Shown piece after piece: positions 8,016 through 16,194 of a stretch of 64,000 nucleotides of DNA (position 1 is its first letter; every line of letters begins with the position of its first letter). The position numbers and the translations under genes were made by a program. The notes under the pieces are model-generated. The model worked only from the letters and a program-made list of their open reading frames with translations, did not search any database and was not told where the DNA came from. This DNA is from Kibdelosporangium aridum (lineage in GTDB: Bacteria; Actinomycetota; Actinomycetes; Mycobacteriales; Pseudonocardiaceae), in NCBI RefSeq assembly GCF_900176515.1, contig NZ_FWXV01000006.1:62001-126000 (forward strand), given 5' to 3'.

Positions 8016-10010
8016 ATGCCGTACCCGAGCGACCGTGAGCGTGACCGGCCGTGGGTCATGCGGACCTACGCCGGCCACTCGTCGGCGACGGCGTCCAACG
8101 CTCTCTACCGTCGCAACCTGGCCAAAGGGCAGACCGGCCTCTCAGTGGCGTTCGACCTGCCCACACAGACGGGATACGACCCCGACCAAGAGCTGTCCCG
8201 TGGTGAGGTCGGCAAGGTCGGCGTGCCGGTCAGTCACATCGGTGACATGCGGCAGCTCTTCGACGGCATCCCGTTGGCCGAGGCCAACACCTCGATGACC
8301 ATCAACGCGACGGCCATGTGGCTGCTCGCGCTGTACGTCACGGTCGCCGAGGAACAGGGCGCGGACATCTCCAAGCTCACCGGGACCACGCAGAACGACA
8401 TCATCAAGGAGTACCTGTCCCGCGGGACGTATGTCTTCCCGCCAGGACCGTCATTGCGCCTGATCACGGACATGGTCGCGTGGACGGTCACCAACGTGCC
8501 GAAGTGGAACCCGATCAACATCTGCAGCTACCACCTGCAGGAAGTCGGGGCCAACCCGGTGCAGGAGGTGGCGTACTCGATGTGCACCGCGATCGCGGTG
8601 CTCGACGCGGTCCGTGACTCCGGCCAGGTGCCGCAGGAGGAGTTCGGCTCGGTCGTCGCCCGGATGTCGTTCTTCGTCAACGCGGGCGTGCGGTTCGTCG
8701 AGGAAATGTGCAAGATGAGGGCGTTCGCCGCGCTCTGGGACGAGATCACCCTTGAGCGGTACGGCGTGCAGAACCCCAAGCACCGCAGGTTCCGCTACGG
8801 CGTGCAGGTCAACTCGCTGGGGCTGACCGAGGCACAGCCGGAGAACAACGTCCAGCGGATCGTGCTGGAGATGCTCGCGGTTTCCTTGTCCCGCAACGCT
8901 CGTGCCCGCGCGATCCAGTTGCCCGCGTGGAACGAGGCGCTCGGCTTGCCGCGGCCGTGGGACCAGCAGTGGGCCCTGCGGATGCAGCAAGTGCTGGCGT
9001 ACGAGACGGATTTGCTGGAGTACGAGGACATCTTCGACGGCTCCCCGGTCATCGAGGCCAAAGTGGACGAAATCCTGCGCGGTGCGCGTGCGGAAATCGA
9101 CCGCGTGCAGGCGATGGGTGGCGCGGTGGCCGCGGTCGAGAGCGGGTACATGAAGACCCAGCTCGTCGGATCGCTTGCCGCGCGGCGGATGCGCATCGAG
9201 TCCGGCGAAGAGGTCATCGTCGGTGTCAACAAGTTCGACACCACTGAGCCCTCGCCGCTGCAGGCCGAAGGTGCCAAGGCGATCGAGCAGCTCGATCCGG
9301 CGGTGGAGAAGCAGGCGATCGCGGCGATCCGGGCCTGGCGGGCCGATCGTGACCAAGCCGTTGTGGATGAGGCACTGGATGCCTTGCGGGCAGCCGCGAA
9401 GACCGAGGTGAACCTGGTCGACGCGACTCTGGCGTGCGCGAGAGCGGGTGTGACCACAGGTGAGTGGTCCGGGGCGCTGCGCGAGGTGTTCGGCGAATAC
9501 CGTGCGCCAACAGGGGTTTCCGGGGTGTCCACCGGTGAGGCGGGTGCGGAGCTCGCACGAGTGCGCACGCGAGTGCAGGAAACCAGTGCCGAGCTCGGCG
9601 AACGGCTGCGCATGCTGGTCGGAAAGCCTGGTCTGGACGGTCATTCCAACGGCGCGGAACAAGTCGCGGTCCGGGCCCGAGATGTTGGTTTCGAAGTCGT
9701 GTATCAGGGTATCCGGTTGACGCCGGACCAGATCGTGGCCGCCGCTGTGCAGGAGGGCGTCCACGTGGTCGGGCTGTCCGTGTTGTCCGGATCACATCTG
9801 GAAGTCGTACCCGCGGTGGTGGATGGCCTGCGGGCGGCGGGAGCCGACGACATCCCCGTTGTCGTCGGCGGTATCGTGCCGCCCGATGACGCCAAAGCCT
9901 TGCTGGACAAGGGAATCGCTCGCGTCTTCACTCCGAAGGACTACGAGCTCACGCAGATCATGGCCGGAATCGTCGATCTGGTAAGGGAAACTCGCGGCCT
10001 GACCAGCTGA
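8016..10010 (+). CDS. meaA: Ethylmalonyl-CoA mutase-type B12 mutase (MeaA-like)
   Basis: Adenosylcobalamin-dependent acyl-CoA mutase, 664 residues in one chain: a catalytic (beta/alpha)8 barrel (about 1-520) and a C-terminal B12-binding domain (about 525-660). The cobalamin motif reads DGHSNG, with His543 the expected axial ligand, followed by the VGLSVLSGSHLE and VVVGGIVPP strands. The single-chain layout and the N-terminus (MPYPSDRERDRPWVMRTYAGH) match MeaA/Ecm rather than the two-subunit methylmalonyl-CoA mutase. Expected role: ethylmalonyl-CoA to methylsuccinyl-CoA in the ethylmalonyl-CoA pathway, or in polyketide extender supply. ATG at 8016 follows ACGGAGG. ccr, epimerase and meaB lie 27-31 kb away. 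Confidence 0.9.
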   Translation: MPYPSDRERDRPWVMRTYAGHSSATASNALYRRNLAKGQTGLSVAFDLPTQTGYDPDQELSRGEVGKVGVPVSHIGDMRQLFDGIPLAEANTSMTINATAMWLLALYVTVAEEQGADISKLTGTTQNDIIKEYLSRGTYVFPPGPSLRLITDMVAWTVTNVPKWNPINICSYHLQEVGANPVQEVAYSMCTAIAVLDAVRDSGQVPQEEFGSVVARMSFFVNAGVRFVEEMCKMRAFAALWDEITLERYGVQNPKHRRFRYGVQVNSLGLTEAQPENNVQRIVLEMLAVSLSRNARARAIQLPAWNEALGLPRPWDQQWALRMQQVLAYETDLLEYEDIFDGSPVIEAKVDEILRGARAEIDRVQAMGGAVAAVESGYMKTQLVGSLAARRMRIESGEEVIVGVNKFDTTEPSPLQAEGAKAIEQLDPAVEKQAIAAIRAWRADRDQAVVDEALDALRAAAKTEVNLVDATLACARAGVTTGEWSGALREVFGEYRAPTGVSGVSTGEAGAELARVRTRVQETSAELGERLRMLVGKPGLDGHSNGAEQVAVRARDVGFEVVYQGIRLTPDQIVAAAVQEGVHVVGLSVLSGSHLEVVPAVVDGLRAAGADDIPVVVGGIVPPDDAKALLDKGIARVFTPKDYELTQIMAGIVDLVRETRGLTS

Positions 10011-10072
10011 AATCTCGTCTGTCTACTTCGGATCGTGTTGACCTGCGCGGATGAACCACCTACGGTCGTCGC

Positions 10073-10960
10073 GTGGCTTCTCGACGACTGCTGCTGCAGG
10101 CTGCCGCGGCAGGCGCGCTTTCGCTCGCCTTGCCTGGCTGCACCAGGGTGGATCTGTCCGCAGAGGCGAACGGGGGTTCGTTACTCGATCGGCTCAGACA
10201 AAAAGGGGAGGTACGGGTCGGCTTCGCCAACGAAGCGCCGTACAGTTTCATCAACTCCGAAGCGGAGTTGACCGGCGAGGCCGCCGAAGTCGCCAAGGTC
10301 GTGTTCAGAAGACTTGGCGTGCCGAACCTCATCCCGATTCCCTCGGAGTTCGGCTCGCTGATCGCCGGGCTGAAGGTCGGGCTGTTCGACGTGATCGCCG
10401 CGGGCATGTCCATCCTGCCCAAGCGGTGCAAGCAGGTGCTGTTCACCAACCCTGACTTCATCGCTCCCGCGGCTTTCCTCGTGCCCAAGGGCAACCCGAA
10501 GGGCATCAAGACCTTCGCCGAGGTCGCGCAGCAGAACCTGCGGATGGGCGTGTTGATCGGCGCGACGGAGAAGGACTACGCGATCGCCAACGGCGTGCCG
10601 GAGAACATGATCACCGCGTACCAGAACCAGCCGAGCGGTCTCGAGGCGGTGAGCACCGGCCGGGTGGACGCGTTCTCGCTGACCGCGATCTCGCTGCGGG
10701 ATGTGCTGGGCAAGAATCCAGGTGCGCCACTTGAAGTGACGACACCGTTCGTGCCCGAAGTGGACGGCAAGCCGCAGTTCACGTCCGGCGGGTTCGCGTT
10801 CCTGCCGGATCAGACCAATGCCGTGGCCGCGTTCAACAAGGAGCTCGCCGATCTGAAGCAGTCCGGTGAGCTGCTGCGCATCCTGCGGCCGTTCGGCTTC
10901 ACCGAGGCCGAGATGACGGACATGACCGCGCAGCAGCTCTGCGCGGTACCGGAGGCCTGA
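10073..10960 (+). CDS. ehuB: Ectoine/hydroxyectoine ABC transporter substrate-binding lipoprotein
   Basis: Solute-binding protein of the SBP_bac_3 fold, 295 residues. The N-terminus has two Arg, a hydrophobic stretch and a lipobox (ALPGC), so it is an anchored lipoprotein. The core contains GEVRVGFANEAPYSFI, GLFDVIAAGMSILPKR and GFAFLPDQ segments typical of EhuB. GTG start at 10073 with a weak ribosome site. First gene of a four-gene operon whose stop and start codons touch. Ectoine specificity rests on overall resemblance and on operon order B-C-D-A. Another amino-acid-like solute is possible. Confidence 0.85.
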   Translation: MASRRLLLQAAAAGALSLALPGCTRVDLSAEANGGSLLDRLRQKGEVRVGFANEAPYSFINSEAELTGEAAEVAKVVFRRLGVPNLIPIPSEFGSLIAGLKVGLFDVIAAGMSILPKRCKQVLFTNPDFIAPAAFLVPKGNPKGIKTFAEVAQQNLRMGVLIGATEKDYAIANGVPENMITAYQNQPSGLEAVSTGRVDAFSLTAISLRDVLGKNPGAPLEVTTPFVPEVDGKPQFTSGGFAFLPDQTNAVAAFNKELADLKQSGELLRILRPFGFTEAEMTDMTAQQLCAVPEA

Positions 10961-11595
10961 TGTCCAGCGCACAAGTAGGCCTGCTGCTGTACGGCGCGTG
11001 GAAGACCATCCTGCTCACCCTCGGCGGGATGGCTCTCGCGCTGATCATCGCTTTCCCGGTTGGGCTGGCTCGAGTCAGCCACAACAAGTTCCTGCGTGTC
11101 ATCGGGTTCACGTACGTCGAGCTGTTTCGCGGTGCGGCCGTGCTGGTGCTCGCGTTCTGGTTCGTGTACGCGTTGCCTTCCCTTGGCTGGCAACTGGATC
11201 CCACCTTCGCCGGAATCCTCGCACTGGGGTTGAACATGGGTGCGTACTCCGGCGAAGTCGTCCGTGGCGCGATCCAAGCCGTTCCGCCGGCACAGGTCGA
11301 AGCCGCGACCGCGCTGAACTTCACGCCGTCGCAAGGGATGCGCCGGGTCGTGCTGCCGCAGGCGATCCGGGCGATGATCCCGTCGTTCGGCAACAACGTC
11401 ATCGAGCAACTCAAGGCCACGGCCGTGGTCGCGGTCGTGTCCATTCCGGAGCTGACGTTCAACGGCCAGCTGATCTGGAGCGGAAATGGCCGTGCCGCAG
11501 CGGTTTTCGGCGGTTTGCTGATCGGCTACGGCCTGATGGCGTTGATCTTCATGACCGCGGTGCGGCTGCTTGAGCGAAAGGTCGCGTGGGCATGA
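10960..11595 (+). CDS. ehuC: Ectoine/hydroxyectoine ABC transporter permease EhuC
   Basis: Inner-membrane permease of the His/Glu/Gln polar amino acid family, 211 residues with about five membrane segments. The EAA loop for ATPase contact is visible as EAATALNFTPSQGMRRVVLPQAI. The ATG at 10960 overlaps the last base of the ehuB stop. It ends 4 bp inside the next permease gene (counting from the alternative ATG) or 10 bp inside it (from the GTG). Works as a heterodimer with EhuD. Confidence 0.88.
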   Translation: MSSAQVGLLLYGAWKTILLTLGGMALALIIAFPVGLARVSHNKFLRVIGFTYVELFRGAAVLVLAFWFVYALPSLGWQLDPTFAGILALGLNMGAYSGEVVRGAIQAVPPAQVEAATALNFTPSQGMRRVVLPQAIRAMIPSFGNNVIEQLKATAVVAVVSIPELTFNGQLIWSGNGRAAAVFGGLLIGYGLMALIFMTAVRLLERKVAWA

Positions 11596-12251
11596 ACTTC
11601 GACTGGAACTACGCACTCGAAATCCTGCCGCGGCTGCTGGACGGGCTGCTCACGGCGCTGATCGCGACCGTGGTCGGCTACGTCGTCGCGTTGGTTCTCG
11701 GGCTGGTCTTCGCGTTGGCACGGCGGAGTCATCAGCGCTGGATCAGCATGCCCGTCGGGTTCCTGGTGGAATTCATCCGCGGCACGCCGCTGCTGATCCA
11801 GCTGTTCTTCCTCTTCTTTGTGTTGCCGCAGCTTGGTTTGGCGTTGTCGCCGCTCGCCGCGGGCATCATCGGGCTGGGTCTGCACTACGCGACGTACACG
11901 TCCGAGGTGTACCGGGCCGGGATCGAAGGTGTCCCACCTGGACAGTGGGATGCGGCCGTCGCACTGCACCTGCCACGCCGTCGCGTGTGGACAAGCGTGA
12001 TCCTGCCGCAGGCGGTGCCGCGCTCGATTCCCGCGCTGACGAACTATTCCATCGCACTGTTCAAGGATGTTCCGCAGTTGGTGGCGATCACCGTCGCGGA
12101 GCCGTTCACGGTCGGCCGCGAGATCATCGCGGACACGTTCCGGCCGTTCGAGCCGATCACCATGGCCGGCTTGCTCTACCTGGCAGTCGCGCTCGTCCTG
12201 TCCTATCTGGGCAGGATTGTGGAGCGCCGGTTCAACGGGGTGACAGCATGA
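11586..12251 (+). CDS. ehuD: Ectoine/hydroxyectoine ABC transporter permease EhuD
   Basis: Second permease subunit, about 220 residues, with an N-terminal periplasmic-exposed start (NFDWNYALEILPRLLDGL) and the EAA loop (DAAVALHLPRRRVWTSVILPQAV). The GTG at 11586 and the ATG at 11592 are both possible starts. The ATG reading (MNFDWNY) matches the family better. Overlaps ehuC and, at its own stop, the start of ehuA (ATGA). Confidence 0.87.
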   Translation: MGMNFDWNYALEILPRLLDGLLTALIATVVGYVVALVLGLVFALARRSHQRWISMPVGFLVEFIRGTPLLIQLFFLFFVLPQLGLALSPLAAGIIGLGLHYATYTSEVYRAGIEGVPPGQWDAAVALHLPRRRVWTSVILPQAVPRSIPALTNYSIALFKDVPQLVAITVAEPFTVGREIIADTFRPFEPITMAGLLYLAVALVLSYLGRIVERRFNGVTA

Positions 12252-13018
12252 GTTTCATCGACTTCAACGACGTCAGCAAACGCTTCGGGGACAACGTCGT
12301 GCTCGACGACATGTCGTTCAACATCGCCGACGGCGAGCGTGTGACGCTGATCGGCCCGAGCGGATCGGGCAAGACGACGATCCTGCGGATGCTGATGACG
12401 CTGACCAAACCGGACTCCGGGACGATCTCGATCGACGACGAGTTCCTGTGGCACGAGAAGCGGGGTGACGACCTTGTTCCCGCCAGCGAGGCGCACACCC
12501 GCAAGGTCCGCAGCAAGGTGACGATGGTCTTCCAGCAGTTCAACCTGTTCCCAAACATGAAGGTTCTTCGTAATATCACCGAGGCGCCGATCCATGTGCT
12601 GGGCAAGCAGAAGGACGAGGCGGAGGAACGCGCCCGCGAGTTGCTGGAAATGGTGAACCTCGCGGACAAAGCGGACTTCTACCCGTCGCAGCTGTCCGGT
12701 GGTCAGCAGCAACGCGTGGCGATCGCGCGGGCCTTGGCCGTGGAACCGGAGATCCTGCTGCTCGACGAGGTCACGTCCGCACTGGACCCGGAGATCGCCG
12801 CCGAGGTGCTTGACGTGCTGCGGGACGTGGCCAAGACCAGCGACGTGACCATGTTGCTGGTGACCCACGCGATGCGGTTCGCACGGGACGTCTCCAACCG
12901 CGTGCTCATGTTCAACGAAGGCAAGATCATCGAGGACGCGGCTCCCGAGCAGATGTTCAACGAGCCCCAGCAGGAGCGCACCAAGGCGTTCCTGCGGTCG
13001 GTGCTCGAGGAAGTGTGA
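12248..13018 (+). CDS. ehuA: Ectoine/hydroxyectoine ABC transporter ATPase
   Basis: ABC ATPase, 256 residues. Walker A GPSGSGKTT (about residues 37-45), Q-loop VFQQFNLFP, signature LSGGQQQRVAIARAL, Walker B ILLLDEVTSALD and the switch His (LLVTHAMRFARD). ATG at 12248 overlaps the ehuD stop by 4 bp, so translation is coupled through the whole operon. Energises uptake through EhuCD. Completes the import system. Confidence 0.9.
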   Translation: MSFIDFNDVSKRFGDNVVLDDMSFNIADGERVTLIGPSGSGKTTILRMLMTLTKPDSGTISIDDEFLWHEKRGDDLVPASEAHTRKVRSKVTMVFQQFNLFPNMKVLRNITEAPIHVLGKQKDEAEERARELLEMVNLADKADFYPSQLSGGQQQRVAIARALAVEPEILLLDEVTSALDPEIAAEVLDVLRDVAKTSDVTMLLVTHAMRFARDVSNRVLMFNEGKIIEDAAPEQMFNEPQQERTKAFLRSVLEEV

Positions 13019-13029
13019 AAACGTTACTG

Positions 13030-13136
13030 TCCGGTAGTCCGAACCGTTTCGCCTGGCCGATCCGTATGTCCGTTGCGCCGTAAGGGAATGGAAGGCAGGG
13101 GACGATGGGCGACGTTCGTACGTTCGGACTACCGGA
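13030..13136 (+). repeat. 15-bp perfect inverted repeat across a gene start
   Basis: TCCGGTAGTCCGAAC at 13030-13044 and its exact reverse complement at 13122-13136, 77 bp apart. The first arm lies just after the ehuA stop. The second covers codons 6-11 of the next gene, whose ribosome site and start are in the loop. It could be two operator sites or an mRNA stem that affects translation. Confidence 0.7.
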
Positions 13137-13971
13137 TTGCGTCGAGGGGACCGAGTCCGACGTCCGGCTGGCCGACGAGTTGGTCAAAGCATGGCTCACC
13201 GACGGGATGTTCCAGCTCGCCTGCGACCGGTGGCAGACCCGGAAGATCGAGGACGCCGTCGAAGCCAGCAGACGGTACTTCGCACAGCCGGTGCACCTGA
13301 AATCCCGCTGCGTCAGCGACCTGACCTACGCGGGGTACTCAGCGGCCGGCGCGGTGGAGACGTTCACGATCTGCCAGGACATACCGCGCGAGGACGTGCG
13401 CGTTGGCGCGAACTGGCCGTGTCACGGCCCGATGCCGTGGCCGAGCATGGAGTACCGGCGCGCGATGCGGATGTTCTGCGACGAGCTCAGCCGGCTCGGC
13501 GAGAGGCTGATGCACCTGATCGCGATCGGCCTGAACCTGTCCGATTTCGAAACGCTGAACGCGCTGTCCGAAGACGGCTGGCACCACATGCTCGTCCAAC
13601 GCTTCCCCGCGGGGACCTACGAGCTCAGCTCGCACGGCCTGCTGATGATCACGGTCGAAGATGGAACGCTGACGGCCACCCCAGGCGAACTGATGGAGTT
13701 CCTGACCAACGGACACATCCGGATGACCCCACTCGAAGCACTCGTGCACACCTGCGACGAGGTGGTCATGACGTATTTCCACGAGCCGGTCTTCGACGCG
13801 GGCCTGCGACCGGTGCTCGGCCCGATGAACGGCTACATGCACTACGGGACGTACTTCACCGACCTGTTCATGCGGCGCCACCCGGAACGGTCGACCACGC
13901 AGAGGATCAAGGCGGAAGACCGGCTGTCCGTGTTGGCGAGCCTCTCGAGGCGAGCTAGCGTCGGAGCATGA
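13105..13971 (+). CDS. IPNS-like 2OG/Fe(II) oxygenase homologue without the iron-binding triad
   Basis: 288 residues resembling the isopenicillin-N-synthase/2OG-Fe(II) oxygenase superfamily: family-like N-terminal helices, SDLTYAGYSAAG, GWHHMLVQRFP, and a C-terminal YFHEPVFDAGLRPV plus HYGTYFTDLFMRRHP tail. Where active members have His-Thr-Asp before Gly-Leu-Leu, this protein has Leu-Ser-Ser (ELSSHGLL, residues 173-180). The distal His region reads TNGHIRMTPLEAL (201-213) with Leu at the expected His, and the Arg-x-Ser pair is also missing. The core is shortened after VEDG. The frame is open with no sign of a frameshift. It is probably a non-catalytic relative. Location after ehuA and overlap with the next gene suggest co-expression. 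Confidence 0.75.
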   Translation: MGDVRTFGLPDCVEGTESDVRLADELVKAWLTDGMFQLACDRWQTRKIEDAVEASRRYFAQPVHLKSRCVSDLTYAGYSAAGAVETFTICQDIPREDVRVGANWPCHGPMPWPSMEYRRAMRMFCDELSRLGERLMHLIAIGLNLSDFETLNALSEDGWHHMLVQRFPAGTYELSSHGLLMITVEDGTLTATPGELMEFLTNGHIRMTPLEALVHTCDEVVMTYFHEPVFDAGLRPVLGPMNGYMHYGTYFTDLFMRRHPERSTTQRIKAEDRLSVLASLSRRASVGA

Positions 13972-14741
13972 CCGACTACGAGCACATCCTGGTCAAGACG
14001 GACGACGAGACGGTCCGTATCACCATGAACCGGGCGGCCAGGCGGAACTCGCTCTCCGAGGAACACCTGGCAGAGCTGCTGTCAGCCTTTCGCTGGGCTG
14101 GAGCCTCGGACGCGACAGGAATCGTCCTCGCCGGAGACGGACCGGTGTTCTCAGCGGGTCACGACTTCGCCGACGTCGCCTCCCGCGACCTCGTAGGCGT
14201 CCGGTCACTGTTGAAGTTGTGCACGGAGTTGATGCAGACGATCCAAGCGGTGCCACAAGTGGTGATCGCCCGCGTGCACGGCTTGGCAACGGCAGCGGGA
14301 TGCCAGCTTGTGGCGTCGTGCGACCTTGCCGTGGCGGCTTCGTCAGCGGGCTTCGCTTTGCCCGGCGGAAAAGGCGGCTGGTTCTGCCACACCCCAGCTG
14401 TTCCGGTTGCGCGCTCGATCGGCCGTAAACGCCTGATGGAACTCGTCCTCACCGGCGACACGATCCCCGCATCGGTGGCTTTGGAGTGGGGCTTGGTCAA
14501 CCAGGTCGTCCCGGGCTCCGAATTGGACGCTGCGGTGGATGCCTTGCTGGCCAGGGCGACCCGGGGAAGCCGGGCCAGCAAAGCGTTGGGAAAGCAGACA
14601 ATCTACGCCCAGTTGGACCGCCCGGAGGCGGACGCGTACGCCATTGCCTTGGAGGTCATGGCATCGGCTTCGCAGCTTCCCGGCGCCCGCGAAGGAATGG
14701 CCGCGTTCCTGGAGAAGCGCAAGCCAGTCTGGCCTGACTAG
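13968..14741 (+). CDS. Enoyl-CoA hydratase/isomerase family protein, ECHDC3-like
   Basis: Crotonase-fold protein, 257 residues. The CoA-binding oxyanion segments are present (SAGHDF and ATAAGCQLVASCDLAVAA). In classical hydratases two Glu act as catalysts. Here the first position is Gln (GCQL) and the second region reads FCHTPAVPVARSIG with no Glu. This pattern matches the ECHDC3 branch, whose reaction is not settled. Start ATG overlaps the IPNS-like gene stop by 4 bp. Crotonase-type hydration is therefore not certain despite the fold. Confidence 0.85.
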   Translation: MTDYEHILVKTDDETVRITMNRAARRNSLSEEHLAELLSAFRWAGASDATGIVLAGDGPVFSAGHDFADVASRDLVGVRSLLKLCTELMQTIQAVPQVVIARVHGLATAAGCQLVASCDLAVAASSAGFALPGGKGGWFCHTPAVPVARSIGRKRLMELVLTGDTIPASVALEWGLVNQVVPGSELDAAVDALLARATRGSRASKALGKQTIYAQLDRPEADAYAIALEVMASASQLPGAREGMAAFLEKRKPVWPD

Positions 14742-14842
14742 GTTGGTGCTCCTGTGTGGATAACCGGGAGAGGAGCATTCAGGCCACCGACATAGAACCG
14801 GTCGCCGTAGCTGCACCTACATGGTCATCGGAGCGTAGGCGG

Positions 14843-15415
14843 CTAAGGCTTACGGGCCCGGAACCGGAACCTGGTCTCGGTCTTGGTGATGTCGATGTCC
14901 CGGAAGCCCACGGCCGCCAAGCGCTGCGGCAGCGTGTCCGGGTCCACGACGATCATCGTGTCGAACAGGTGGATGAAGCGGAACCGCAGGTTCGGCCTGC
15001 TGTCCAGGCCGACGAACAGGCCCTGGGGCTTCAGAACCCGGAACGTCTCGGCGAACAGACGGTCCTGCTCGGCGGGTGACGGCACGTGATGCAGCATCGT
15101 GAAGCACGTGACCGCGCTGAAACTGTTGTCCGGCAAGGGAAGTTTCGCGCCGTCGCCCTCGATGACGTTGACGCTCGGGAACTGTTCGGTCAGCAGTCGC
15201 ACTGACGCGGGATCCACTTCGACGGCGGTCAGGTTCGGCACCTTGTCGATCAGGACTCGGGTGGTCGCCCCGAAACCCGGCCCGATCTCCAGGACGTCGT
15301 CGCCGAGGTCGATGCCCTCGAGTGTCCACGGCATCAGGGTTTCGCGGACATTCGTGACCCAGGTGTCCGACCGGCAGAGTTTGCGGTGGATCAGGTTCAT
15401 CGGCATGACCTGCAC
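14843..15415 (-). CDS. Class I SAM-dependent methyltransferase
   Basis: Small methyltransferase of up to 190 residues with the SAM motifs in order: motif I VLEIGPGFGATTR (about 41-53), acidic EVD at the end of beta 2, GDGAKLPLPDNSFS, and CFTMLHHV as post-motif. The tail is basic (RFRFRARKP). The start may be GTG 15415 or the ATG at 15406, which has a GCAGG-like site. Divergent from the AraC-type gene with a 47-bp gap. Substrate unknown. Confidence 0.85.
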   Translation of the reverse strand: MQVMPMNLIHRKLCRSDTWVTNVRETLMPWTLEGIDLGDDVLEIGPGFGATTRVLIDKVPNLTAVEVDPASVRLLTEQFPSVNVIEGDGAKLPLPDNSFSAVTCFTMLHHVPSPAEQDRLFAETFRVLKPQGLFVGLDSRPNLRFRFIHLFDTMIVVDPDTLPQRLAAVGFRDIDITKTETRFRFRARKP

Positions 15416-15462
15416 GCTATTTCGCTGTCTGGCGCGTCCGCTACGAACTAGACTGCCAAGAT

Positions 15463-16191
15463 ATGTCGCGAACCGGACACGGGATCTGGGTGGGCAGCCA
15501 CTCCCTGCTGCCGGGGACCCGCTTCGACTGGCACGAACACGACGCCCACCAGCTCAACTGGGCCGAGGACGGCGCGCTGACGATCGGCACGGCCACCGGC
15601 ACCTGGGTCCTGCCGCCCACCCGGGCTCTCTGGATCCCCGCGGGCGTCCGGCACACCACAGGCTCCAGCCGGTCGACGAAGATGCGCAGCCTGCTCATCC
15701 ACTCCGACCTCGTCCCGTGGACCGTGCCGACCGTCATCCGGGTCGGCCCTCTGCTCGGGCCGCTGCTGTCGTATCTGTGTTCGTCCTTGGCGGCCGGGCC
15801 GCGCTCCCGCGCCGAGGCGTTGCTCCAGGATCTCCTCGACCCGGTGCCCACCGCCCCGATCGAGTTGCCGATGCCCCAGTCCGACCGGACGCTGCGGATC
15901 GCCGCGGCTCTGCGGATCGACCCCGCGGACGGCCGGACCCTCGCCGAATGGGGCCGGGTCGTCGGGGCGAGTTCACGCACGTTGGCACGCCTTTTCGGGG
16001 CCGAGACGGGCCTCGGCTTCGCTGAATGGCGCACCCGTCTGCGGCTCACCCACGCCCTGGGCCTCCTGGCTGGCGGCACGTCCGTGGCCGCCACCGCCCA
16101 CCTCGTCGGCTATTCGACGCCGTCCGCGTTCGTCTCCGCCTTCCGCCGCACCACCGGCACATCCCCAGCCAGGTACTTCACCGCGGAATGA
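15463..16191 (+). CDS. AraC-family transcriptional regulator with cupin sensor
   Basis: 242 residues. N-terminal cupin-like ligand domain (WHEHDAHQLNWAEDGALT, then RALWIPAGVRH) and C-terminal double helix-turn-helix (about 140-240: TLAEWGRVVGASSRTLARLF and SVAATAHLVGYSTPSAFVSAFRRTTGTSPARYF). Such single-cupin AraC proteins often control a neighbouring gene. The convergent hydrolase stops 3 bp away. A near-identical copy of 77 bp of its 3' end lies inverted at 18166-18243. Confidence 0.9.
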   Translation: MSRTGHGIWVGSHSLLPGTRFDWHEHDAHQLNWAEDGALTIGTATGTWVLPPTRALWIPAGVRHTTGSSRSTKMRSLLIHSDLVPWTVPTVIRVGPLLGPLLSYLCSSLAAGPRSRAEALLQDLLDPVPTAPIELPMPQSDRTLRIAAALRIDPADGRTLAEWGRVVGASSRTLARLFGAETGLGFAEWRTRLRLTHALGLLAGGTSVAATAHLVGYSTPSAFVSAFRRTTGTSPARYFTAE

Positions 16192-16194
16192 AGG

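Noticed and set aside
8451..9764. Long open frame antisense to meaA
   Set aside because: It mirrors the codon positions of meaA, has an unnatural His/Arg-rich composition and no ribosome site. Shadow of a GC-rich gene.
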